A stretch of 6,559 nucleotides of DNA from an uncultured Thiotrichaceae bacterium (GTDB lineage Bacteria; Pseudomonadota; Gammaproteobacteria; Thiotrichales; Thiotrichaceae), in contig CALHTA010000030.1 in NCBI GenBank assembly GCA_938038645.1, positions 1 to 6,559 on the forward strand, given 5' to 3'. The notes under the pieces were generated by a model. That model searched no databases. It saw nothing but the letters and a program-made list of their open reading frames with translations, and was not told the DNA's origin. The position numbers and the translations under genes were made by a program. Below, one piece after another: positions 1-6,205 of this stretch; position 1 is the stretch's first letter; each line of letters starts with the position of its first letter.

Positions 1-82
1 TTTGTAAAGCGCGAATAACACCTATATGCGCCCAGCCTCTTGCGGCTCCACTCCCTAGTGCTAAACCAATTTTCAAAGCCAT
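1..82 (-). CDS. rssA: RssA-like patatin-family phospholipase, N-terminal fragment (runs off left edge)
   Basis: Only the first 27 codons, read leftward from the ATG at 82-80, are inside the window. The peptide begins MALKIGLALGSGAARGWAHI. Its glycine-rich run (G10-S-G-A-A-R-G16) is the oxyanion-hole motif of patatin-like serine hydrolases, and the stretch closely matches the start of E. coli RssA as I remember it. The catalytic GxSxG serine and the Asp of the Ser-Asp dyad lie outside the window. The family hydrolyses lipid acyl esters, but the substrate of RssA-type proteins is poorly defined. An AAGGA ribosome-binding site lies about nine bases before the ATG on the minus strand, which supports this start. 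It is divergent from the remnant at 219-385. The family assignment is firm; the closeness to RssA rests on a short stretch. Confidence 0.8.
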   Translation of the reverse strand, partial: MALKIGLALGSGAARGWAHIGVIRALQ

Positions 83-218
83 GTACGATTATCCTTAATA
101 ATACTGAGAGACTACAGTCGATGGGGGATCAAATTAAAACACAGCAAGCTACTTCATCAGCGCTGCTGATATGGTATACGATTGCTGTTCTTCACTGGCA
201 CTGCTTTTAGGATCAATA
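83..218. other. Divergent intergenic region with a small inverted repeat
   Basis: This stretch separates the leftward patatin gene from the rightward remnant, so it should hold promoters for both. No hexamer pair close to sigma-70 consensus stands out. A 6-bp inverted repeat (ATCAGC at 156-161, GCTGAT at 165-170, three-base loop) is present. It has no T-run, so it is not a terminator. It could be an operator half-site pair or chance. Confidence 0.35.
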
Positions 219-385
219 ATGTTTCACATGATTTTACACTTTATCGTTCCATTAGCGATTAGCGTTATTTTTTATTTAGCGCCATACCTAAAACTCGCTT
301 AGTAGGCATTGGGCTTTTGATTCACATGGGGTTAGACAGTATTGACTGTAAAATAAATACTGGGGATTGGATTCATCAACTATAA
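219..385 (+). pseudogene. Decayed DUF6122-like membrane protein gene (internal deletion plus frameshift)
   Basis: An AGGA ribosome-binding site at 209-212, six bases before ATG 219, opens a 27-codon hydrophobic reading frame. It begins MFHMILHFIVPLAISVIFYL and stops at TAG 300-302. A different plus-strand frame then continues without a stop from about 278 to TAA 383-385, and contains KTRLVGIGLLIHMGLDSIDC. From memory, DUF6122 proteins are about 100 residues, begin with a short His-containing hydrophobic helix, and end with a GIGLL-H-x3-D-x2-DC motif. Both ends are recognisable here, while the central part (an Asp/His-rich core) is missing. The two halves are also out of frame. The simplest reading is an internal deletion of roughly 60 codons that broke the gene. 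The function of the family is unknown. The identification is from memory and moderate. Confidence 0.5.
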
Positions 386-419
386 AAAAAGCACAGTGAC
401 TATCGCCGCTGTGCTTTTT
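384..419. terminator. Bidirectional intrinsic terminator
   Basis: The arms GCACAGTG (391-398) and CGCTGTGC (407-414) pair over eight positions, one of them a G-U, around an eight-base loop. A run of A precedes the stem (384-390) and TTTTT follows it (415-419). Read rightward, the T-run ends transcripts of the remnant gene. Read leftward, the A-run becomes seven U residues and would end the xth-ampG transcript, whose last stop codon lies at 441-439. Confidence 0.85.
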
Positions 420-438
420 AGCTGACTTAAGGAAAAGC

Positions 439-1857
439 TTAAGACTTCATAGTGTCAGTATCATTTGAGGCTGGCAGGCTATTTTCAAATACTACCTTAT
501 TACGGATAAACCATAGCAATATTAGTGACGGTATAACCATTAGTGCGGTGATGATAAAGAAAGTCCCCCAGTCACCGTCTAGCCAATCTACGATCTCACC
601 AGAAGAAGAGGCCAATAGCGTCCGCCCAAGCGTTCCAATTGATGCTAACAACGCATATTGGGTTGCGGTATATGTTCGATCCACTAATCGGGATATAAAT
701 GCTACAAACGCGACCGTCGCAAAGGCGGCTGCAACATCATCTAGGACCACCGACACTGCAAATAACAATTCTGACTTGCCGGACCACGCCATTATACTGA
801 ACATCACATTAGTCGCTGCCATTGCAATACCCGCAATGAACAGAGCTTTTAAGGAACCCGCGCGCATCGCGAACCATCCACCAATCAGTGTAAAGATTAC
901 CGTGGTTATCCAACCCAACGTTTTGGAGTAGATAGCAATATCTGACTTACTAAACCCTAGTTCCTTATAAAAAACGATCGACATTTTGCCCATAAATGCC
1001 TCGCCTATCTTGAATAGGAAAATAAACGATAGAATCGCTATACCAATTGAAACGCCATTTTTTCTAAAAAAGCTTGTCATCGGGCTAAGGATGGTACTTG
1101 CGAACCAGCTTGCAAACCCCGGTAATGGAACAGCAGAACCGAGCTTTTGCTGATCAGCAAGTTGCGCTTGTTGTCGTGCTAACGAAGAGACTTCGGGAAT
1201 CATTAGCAAAGCGATGTTACAAAAAACGATCAAACCTGCCAAAAAGATGAATGTGTATTGCCAATAATTTGCAACACCCTGCCCCTGAAAGTAATCCGCT
1301 ACCACTAGCGCAATCATCCCACCGAGCTTAAACCCTGTCCACCAACCCACCACTGCAACGGCTGCACCAGCCGCCATTGATGCTGACTCACCTTCGCCAA
1401 TTTGCTCAATTCGTAATGCATCAATCGTTATATCTTGGGTCGCTGAGGATATCGCAATAACAAGGCCAATAAAGATAACCATTTTCAGATTATCGACAGG
1501 GTTAATGAGGCTCCATAAAACAAGCGCAGTTAATATCAGCACCTGCATCGTGATAATCCAAGACTTACGATGACCGATTCGGTCAGTTAGAACAGGAATA
1601 CGGATACGATCTACCAACGGTGCCCACATCCAGTTCAATGCATAAACACCAAATATTAATCCCGCCCACCCAATAGTGCTTCGGCTTAGTCCATCTTCTT
1701 TCAACCAGAGCGTTAATGCAGTGCCAATCAATACCCAAGGAAAGCCGCTGATAATACCCAGTAACAATATTCGCAGCATTCGCCGATCAAAGTACAAAGA
1801 AAAACCTGCTTTCTCTCCAACACCCGCCTCTGCTACAGCAGTATTCTGCTCACTCAT
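439..1857 (-). CDS. ampG: AmpG-family major facilitator permease (probable muropeptide importer)
   Basis: A 472-residue inner-membrane transporter of the major facilitator superfamily. AmpG proteins import GlcNAc-anhydroMurNAc peptides released by lytic transglycosylases, for cell-wall recycling. Family marks are a first helix with SGFPWVLIGTALTLWL (37-52), then TIGWAGL and WMWAPLVDR (77-84) closing helix 2. SATQDITIDALR (138-149) lies at the helix 4/5 region, and TATQYALLASIGTLGR (397-412) near the C-terminal end. About twelve helices are apparent, with a long polar central loop near 222-245. Unlike E. coli AmpG as I recall it, there are no extra helices after about residue 452, only a polar tail. 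Its ATG overlaps the xth stop codon as ATGA, so it is probably translated by coupling with xth. The family is clear; the substrate is inferred, and related permeases of unknown substrate exist. Confidence 0.82.
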   Translation of the reverse strand: MSEQNTAVAEAGVGEKAGFSLYFDRRMLRILLLGIISGFPWVLIGTALTLWLKEDGLSRSTIGWAGLIFGVYALNWMWAPLVDRIRIPVLTDRIGHRKSWIITMQVLILTALVLWSLINPVDNLKMVIFIGLVIAISSATQDITIDALRIEQIGEGESASMAAGAAVAVVGWWTGFKLGGMIALVVADYFQGQGVANYWQYTFIFLAGLIVFCNIALLMIPEVSSLARQQAQLADQQKLGSAVPLPGFASWFASTILSPMTSFFRKNGVSIGIAILSFIFLFKIGEAFMGKMSIVFYKELGFSKSDIAIYSKTLGWITTVIFTLIGGWFAMRAGSLKALFIAGIAMAATNVMFSIMAWSGKSELLFAVSVVLDDVAAAFATVAFVAFISRLVDRTYTATQYALLASIGTLGRTLLASSSGEIVDWLDGDWGTFFIITALMVIPSLILLWFIRNKVVFENSLPASNDTDTMKS

Positions 1858-2636
1858 AATTTCCCAATCTCATAGTTGTAATCAATAGTAAGAGGAGCAT
1901 GATCAGAGAAACGCTCCTCACGATAAACAGACGTTGCTTCTACAGTGCCTTTAAGGCTTGGTGACAGAATATGATAGTCGATACGCCACCCCGTATTGTT
2001 TGCCCAAGCTTGGCCCCGATTTGACCACCAGGTGTATTCATGCTCTTCTTGCTCTAATTCACGAAAAGCATCAACAAAGCCTTCATCGTCAAACAGCGTG
2101 TCTAACCAAGCTCGCTCCTCTGGAAGAAAGCCAGAGTTTTTCTTGTTACCTTTCCAGTTCTTTATATCTTCATTTTTATGGGCAATGTTCCAGTCCCCAC
2201 AAATTACTAGATCGCGACCTTCATCGCGCAAGGCTTTCATTTTTGGCATGAAAAAATCCATGCCTCTGTATTTCACCAATTGACGTTCGTCTTTTGCCGA
2301 GCCAGATGGCATGTACAAACTTACTACACTTAGCTTTCCAAAACGAGCCTCTAAATAGCGCCCTTCACAATCCAATTCAGCCAATCCCATCCCGACGATA
2401 ACCTCATCAGGCTTTTGCTTACAGTAGAGAGCGACGCCGCTATACCCTTTCTTTTCAGCATCATTGTAATAACAGTGATAGCCTTCAGGGTGAAAAACCG
2501 GATCTGTCAGTTGGTCAACTTGAGCTTTAGTTTCTTGGATACAGACAACATCAGCCTTTTGCAATGCTAACCATTCAAAAAAGCCTTTGCGTGCTGCTGC
2601 ACGAATTCCATTAGTATTTACAGTGATTATTCTCAT
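1854..2636 (-). CDS. xth: Exodeoxyribonuclease III / AP endonuclease (XthA family, NApe-like)
   Basis: A 260-residue, Mg-dependent endonuclease/exonuclease/phosphatase-fold protein. The family cuts DNA at abasic sites and removes 3' blocking groups in base-excision repair. The active-site set appears complete: N9 (NTNGIRAA), E35 (QETKA), Y108 (LYMPSG), D148 and N150 (GDWNIAH), D220 (WRIDYH), and D245-H246 (SDHAPL). From memory the sequence is close to the Neisseria AP endonuclease, sharing the GDWNIAH, NSGFLPEER and TWWSNRGQA regions. It is also related to the Pseudomonas regulator Crc, but Crc has lost several of these residues, so this should be an enzyme. It is the first gene of an operon with ampG. 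No good ribosome-binding site precedes the ATG. A TATAGT hexamer on the minus strand (2650-2645) lies only eight bases before it. Confidence 0.93.
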   Translation of the reverse strand: MRIITVNTNGIRAAARKGFFEWLALQKADVVCIQETKAQVDQLTDPVFHPEGYHCYYNDAEKKGYSGVALYCKQKPDEVIVGMGLAELDCEGRYLEARFGKLSVVSLYMPSGSAKDERQLVKYRGMDFFMPKMKALRDEGRDLVICGDWNIAHKNEDIKNWKGNKKNSGFLPEERAWLDTLFDDEGFVDAFRELEQEEHEYTWWSNRGQAWANNTGWRIDYHILSPSLKGTVEATSVYREERFSDHAPLTIDYNYEIGKL

Positions 2637-2687
2637 GGCTGAATACTATACTCAAATCGAATGATTACCTCTACTAATTAGCTTTTC

Positions 2688-2701
2688 CCTTTATATAAAG
2701 G
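2688..2701. promoter_or_regulatory. Perfect 14-bp palindrome in the divergent promoter region
   Basis: CCTTTATATAAAGG reads identically on both strands. It lies between the divergent xth-ampG and membrane protein-ycgL operons. It contains TATAAA on both strands, which could be a -10 element, so a bound dimeric regulator could block or guide transcription both ways. No good -35 element was found at the expected distance. The role is inference. Confidence 0.35.
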
Positions 2702-2750
2702 TTAGAATGTAGAAAAATAAAATTACTTGCTTCGAGACTTGAGCCTCATC

Positions 2751-3362
2751 ATGGAACTAGCTGTCTTAACCATTACTGCTATTGGAATATTCTTATTTTC
2801 GATTAGTTATATTAAATTTGCTTATGAAGGTTTCCGACATCACTTCGTAACCGGTTTACTGGCGTTGATACCCGTCATTAACTTAATCGCACTGCCTACT
2901 CTTTGGGATCGTACCCGAAGTATGCTTGTTGTTGGGCTGGTTGGTTTAATAGCAGCCATAATCGCTTGGTTTGCAGGTGCGGATAAAGCTTTCGAAGCCG
3001 TTAGAACGGATCGCAATACGCCTATTGCGGCTACTCAAACAATTCCTGGAAATGCTGGCATTTCGACCATTATCACTAATGAAAAACAAAATGGCTCTGC
3101 TGAGACGTTTCTAAGCCTGCTCCCAGGGAAAGCCCTTTATCGTTTAGACTTTGAATCAGCTTCCCCCAATCAGATAAGAAGCTTTGCTGGTCGAATTGTT
3201 AGAATCACGAGTAATGATCATACCGTCACTGATGGCAGGATTCAGAACTTTACGCAAAGTAGCGTTTTTATTGAACAGCCAGGAGATGGAAACATCGCGT
3301 ACGAGCTCATGCTAAGCAACATAAAGTCTATCGATGTGATGGTCAAACGGGCTGCCCGATAA
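2751..3362 (+). CDS. Uncharacterised membrane protein with a C-terminal Sm-like beta domain
   Basis: I do not recognise a named family. From the ATG at 2751 the protein has 203 residues. An in-frame TTG at 2727 would add eight, but ATG is preferred because the hydrophobic helix starts directly after it. Neither start has a strong ribosome-binding site. Three hydrophobic segments lie at about 2-22, 32-50 and 57-75. A polar, low-complexity linker follows (about 76-125). The C-terminal part (about 126-199) has a short helix-like lead, then alternating strands: GRIVRITSNDHTVTDGRI, SSVFIEQ, and AYELMLSNIKSIDVMV. This resembles an Sm-like barrel, with the hydrophobic-x-D-G-x-hydrophobic turn and a closing I-x-S-I-D-V strand. 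Its TAA overlaps the ATG of the YcgL-family gene by one base (TAATG), so the two are almost certainly co-expressed. The gene is real; the domain assignment is inference. Confidence 0.8.
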   Translation: MELAVLTITAIGIFLFSISYIKFAYEGFRHHFVTGLLALIPVINLIALPTLWDRTRSMLVVGLVGLIAAIIAWFAGADKAFEAVRTDRNTPIAATQTIPGNAGISTIITNEKQNGSAETFLSLLPGKALYRLDFESASPNQIRSFAGRIVRITSNDHTVTDGRIQNFTQSSVFIEQPGDGNIAYELMLSNIKSIDVMVKRAAR

Positions 3363-3649
3363 TGACAACATCGGTTACCTGTCATGTTTATCGCAGCAAA
3401 TACAAAACCGGAATGTACGTTTACCTGTCGGAAAAAGATAATTTCGAGTTATTACCAGACGACTTGAAACACAGATTGGGCACCATTGAATTTACGTTTA
3501 GTTTTGAATTAACAGAAGCCAGAAGGCTCGCTCAACTAGATGCCAAGCAAGTGATGGAACAGATACAGGAAAAAGGCTTTTATCTGCAAATGCCGCCACC
3601 CAATACAAACTTTTTAGATTTAGACCTAACCCACTCGGACGGTTTTTAA
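3362..3649 (+). CDS. ycgL: YcgL domain-containing protein
   Basis: A 95-residue soluble protein of the YcgL family (formerly DUF709), widespread in gammaproteobacteria and without an established biochemical role. Recognisable family segments are CHVYRS (7-12), the YVYL-x-E-KD-x-F block (19-28), LP-x-x-L (31-35), and the conserved end EKGFYLQMPPP (70-80). The length is normal for the family. The start codon overlaps the stop codon of the upstream membrane protein gene (TAATG), which suggests translation by reinitiation. No separate ribosome-binding site is evident. Its TAA (3647-3649) overlaps the hisC stop codon on the other strand. Confidence 0.9.
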   Translation: MTTSVTCHVYRSKYKTGMYVYLSEKDNFELLPDDLKHRLGTIEFTFSFELTEARRLAQLDAKQVMEQIQEKGFYLQMPPPNTNFLDLDLTHSDGF

Positions 3650-4710
3650 GCCTCTAAAATCAGCTCCAGCTGGGCCATTAGAACGGCCATTTCCTCATCG
3701 GTTCCTATCGAAATTCGCAAGTACTCTGAAATTCTAGGCTTATTAAAGTAGCGCACCAACACGCCTTTTTCCTTTAATGCTGTATATAATTGCTCCGCAT
3801 TGTTATTACCTGGCGGCTTAGCAAAAACAAAATTAGCGCTAGAAGGTAATACTTCGAAACCAAGATCTTTCAAAGACGTTGTGGTCGCTTCTCTAGTTGC
3901 AATGATTTTTTGACGGCAGCTATCAAAGTATTCGACATCCTGCATTGCAGCCGTTGCACCGCTGAGCTCTATGCGACCTAAAGGGTAAGGGTTGAATGAA
4001 TTCTTGACGCGCTCCAAAGCCTCGATCAATGCAGGGTGCCCAACCGCAAACCCAACTCTAATCCCAGCAAGGGAACGTGATTTTGATAAAGTTTGAACGA
4101 CCAACAGGTTTGGATATTTAGCAATAAGACTGACCGCAGACTCTGCGCCAAAATCAATGTAAGCCTCATCAATAATAACGGTGTAATCAGCTCTACTATC
4201 TAAAATAGTGCGGATTTCCGCCAATGATAAAGCAATTCCCGTCGGCGCATTAGGGTTAGGCAATATGACAGGCCCATCGGTTCCAGCATAATCACTAGGA
4301 TCAATCTCAAACTTATCAGTGAGCGGTACTTCGTTTGCGTCAATATCAAATAAATTACAATAGACAGGATAAAAGCTGTAGCAAATATCAGGGTAAGCGA
4401 GTGGCTTAGGTTGCCTTAACAAGCCGACAAAAGCATGAGCTAAGACTTCATCAGAGCCATTGCCGACAAAGACGTTGGCTTTTTCAACCTTATAAAAGTC
4501 AGCGATCGCTTGCTTCAATCCATCCCCATTCGGATCTGGATACAGTCTCAGATCCTCAGACACTTCCGTTTTCATCGCAGAAAGAGCAAGGGGTGAACAA
4601 GGATAAGGGCTCTCATTGGTATTGAGCTTAATGTATTGCTTAGCTTTTGGCTGCTCACCTGGCTGATAAGGATCAAGGCCTGTTGCTGTACTACTCCAGA
4701 ATTTACTCAT
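3646..4710 (-). CDS. hisC: Histidinol-phosphate aminotransferase
   Basis: A 354-residue PLP-dependent fold-type I aminotransferase of normal HisC length. HisC converts imidazole-acetol phosphate and glutamate to histidinol phosphate. Visible marks are LNTNESPYPCSP (29-40), LYPDPNG (56-62), the cofactor phosphate loop GNGSDE (83-88), and NPNAPTG (152-158). DEAY (181-184) contains the Asp that pairs with the PLP ring nitrogen. SKSRSLAGIRVGF (209-221) holds the Schiff-base lysine K210, and YLRISIGT (330-337) holds the carboxylate-binding R332. The start is preceded by AAAGAG four bases away, a slightly short spacing. It lies 34 bases after the lytic transglycosylase gene, with no terminator seen between them, so the two are probably co-transcribed. 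No other his genes are in the window. A broader aromatic aminotransferase activity is possible in this family. Confidence 0.9.
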   Translation of the reverse strand: MSKFWSSTATGLDPYQPGEQPKAKQYIKLNTNESPYPCSPLALSAMKTEVSEDLRLYPDPNGDGLKQAIADFYKVEKANVFVGNGSDEVLAHAFVGLLRQPKPLAYPDICYSFYPVYCNLFDIDANEVPLTDKFEIDPSDYAGTDGPVILPNPNAPTGIALSLAEIRTILDSRADYTVIIDEAYIDFGAESAVSLIAKYPNLLVVQTLSKSRSLAGIRVGFAVGHPALIEALERVKNSFNPYPLGRIELSGATAAMQDVEYFDSCRQKIIATREATTTSLKDLGFEVLPSSANFVFAKPPGNNNAEQLYTALKEKGVLVRYFNKPRISEYLRISIGTDEEMAVLMAQLELILEA

Positions 4711-4744
4711 TTGACTCTTTATCTACCATCTAAACAATCATTAA

Positions 4745-5887
4745 TTATGCACGACATTCCCAGACAATCAACTGTTGCCCAGGCATTAGCGGGCTTTGCG
4801 AGGTCAAACGATTCATTCGCTGCAACGTGCTCGCATGAACCCCTGTTTTATGGGTGACGCTAGCCAAGTTTTCTGAATGATTCAACCGATAGTAACGACG
4901 CCAAATAGTACCACCTCGGCCGCTTCTCTTGAGATAAGTAATCCCTCTAAGATGTGACGGGGCAGCTTCCACACAACGCCTTTGATTCATAGGCTTAGTT
5001 TGTTGTTTTGACTTTTGCTTTTGGTGCCAGAGCTTTTGATAATAAGCTTTAGATTTGGTTGTATTTTTATAGTTTAAATTTGCAGATGTCGGCATTTTAT
5101 GGTGCAAAGTATTAAACACACCCAGCACTCTGCGAACATACTCCCGAGTTTCTTTGTAAGGAGGAATACCGCCATAACGGTCGACTTTCCCCTCACCCGC
5201 ATTGTAACCTGCTAATGCAAACTTAACATTACCGCTGAAGCGATCTAGAAGCCAACGTAAGTATTTTGTTCCTGCACCAATGTTCTGGTGACTGTTATAA
5301 CTGTTTCGCACACCAAAACGGCGCGCTGTTGCTGGCATGAGCTGCATCAAACCACGAGCCCCTTTGTGTGAACGCGCACGAACCTTGAAGCAACTCTCAG
5401 CAGTGATTACGGACTTGATTAGATTCTCATTAACCCCATAGCGCTTACTCGCCTCCGTGATCGAGCGTTGATAACGGCGAGATTTATTTTGCAGTTCCTG
5501 ATAATTGTATTGATAGCAAGCGCGGTAACGCCTAGATGACCGTTTCGAGCGTTTAGATGATATTGCCATCACCTTTTTGTAAGTCCCTTTGCTTATGCCT
5601 TTGGTATTAGCTGACTTACTCGCTTTGTTTTTTTGCTTGGAGGTCTTTGGTGGATCCATAAATTCTTTGAGACTCAAACCCACCAAATCTTCCACTTTAG
5701 TGTTTGAGTTAATTTCGCTACTCTTGGTAACGGTACCTGACTCAGACTTACCAAGCATTGTTATCGCTTTTAAAAGTTCTTTTTCAATGTTTTCGTGTAG
5801 ATTCTCGGATTTAGCAGCGACATTCGCCGCCCCAAATGAAATAACCATCCCCACAAATGGAATCAAGCAGTGTTTAATTTTAAACAT
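4745..5887 (-). CDS. Secreted lytic transglycosylase with SLT domain and divergent LysM domain
   Basis: A 380-residue envelope protein. Residues 1-25 form a signal peptide (basic MFKIK, hydrophobic core, ANVAA before the cut). C7 is not in a lipobox, so it is probably periplasmic and soluble. A Lys/Ser/Arg-rich linker spans about 81-123. The SLT domain covers about 145-262, with the catalytic glutamate E164 (ITAESCF), GLMQLMPATA (179-188), NIGAGTKYLRWLL (202-214), ALAGYNAGEG (224-233) and PPYKETREYVRRV (242-254). Such enzymes cleave glycan strands to 1,6-anhydroMurNAc products. The C-terminal region (about 332-376) looks like a LysM peptidoglycan-binding domain, with ENLASV where a GDTL-type motif is usual, then LQRMNRL and LMPGQQLIVW. 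C305 and C378 flank it and could form a disulfide. GAGAAG six bases before the ATG supports the start. Confidence 0.9.
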   Translation of the reverse strand: MFKIKHCLIPFVGMVISFGAANVAAKSENLHENIEKELLKAITMLGKSESGTVTKSSEINSNTKVEDLVGLSLKEFMDPPKTSKQKNKASKSANTKGISKGTYKKVMAISSKRSKRSSRRYRACYQYNYQELQNKSRRYQRSITEASKRYGVNENLIKSVITAESCFKVRARSHKGARGLMQLMPATARRFGVRNSYNSHQNIGAGTKYLRWLLDRFSGNVKFALAGYNAGEGKVDRYGGIPPYKETREYVRRVLGVFNTLHHKMPTSANLNYKNTTKSKAYYQKLWHQKQKSKQQTKPMNQRRCVEAAPSHLRGITYLKRSGRGGTIWRRYYRLNHSENLASVTHKTGVHASTLQRMNRLTSQSPLMPGQQLIVWECRA

Positions 5888-6205
5888 TAATTACTTCTCT
5901 AGCTCTAAACTGTATTAGATGAAATGATCCGACCAGCCCGGATTTATTAGCAGCAAGCTACCATAAACAACATTGATTCTCTGCAAGCCACTTGAGTCAA
6001 CGGTGCAAATATACTCACCAGCCGTCGCGAACCTTAACATTTAGTGAACAGCATCACCATATTGCTTTCAGTCATCTGCTTAATATTTAGCGGCAAAGGG
6101 AATGTGTAGCCCTCTATCTTCTGAGGATTAAACTAATAAACTACCCTTTAAATTAACATTGCTTATAATACTTCATCTAGACGCTTCCAATCAGAGTTAT
6201 AACCC
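5888..6205. other. Divergent intergenic region between lytic transglycosylase and nadB
   Basis: This 318-base stretch has no convincing gene on either strand; its reading frames are short and broken by stops. It must hold the promoters of two divergent genes. The nadB side has a TATAAT hexamer (6164-6169). For the transglycosylase, a weak candidate on the minus strand is TAATAA (5949-5944) with TTGTTT (5970-5965), spaced only 15 bases apart. No terminator-like hairpin, riboswitch or RNA gene was seen. Confidence 0.6.
6164..6169 (+). promoter_or_regulatory. nadB: Probable -10 element of the nadB promoter
   Basis: The hexamer is a perfect TATAAT, 36 bases before the nadB ATG, in an AT-rich stretch. 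No good -35 hexamer lies 16-18 bases upstream. A TG at 6160-6161 is one base too far for a classic extended -10. It would give a 5' leader of about 30 bases. Confidence 0.4.

Noticed and set aside
121..210. A 29-codon plus-strand frame starting ATGGGGGATC
   Set aside because: It has no ribosome-binding site and no recognisable protein, and it ends within the ribosome-binding site of the remnant gene; length and composition fit chance.
452..931. A 159-codon open frame on the plus strand inside ampG
   Set aside because: It is antisense to a well-supported transporter gene, has no recognisable domain, and is rich in Ser, Thr, Asn and Ala as expected from the complement of membrane-protein codons.
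1958..2283. Two overlapping plus-strand open frames inside xth
   Set aside because: Both are antisense to the conserved nuclease, have odd Ser/Cys/Leu-rich composition, and show no family resemblance.
4636..4857. A 73-codon plus-strand frame across the hisC/transglycosylase junction
   Set aside because: It covers the ends of two real minus-strand genes and their gap, with no ribosome-binding site or family resemblance.
5589..5918. A 109-codon plus-strand open frame opposite the start of the lytic transglycosylase gene
   Set aside because: Its Leu/Ser-rich product is the antisense shadow of the Lys/Ser-rich linker and signal peptide, and it has no homology that I recognise.
5951..5961. An 11-base sequence (CAGCAAGCTAC) that also occurs at 142-152, both in intergenic regions
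   Set aside because: Several 11-base matches are expected by chance in a window this size, and no longer similarity surrounds either copy.
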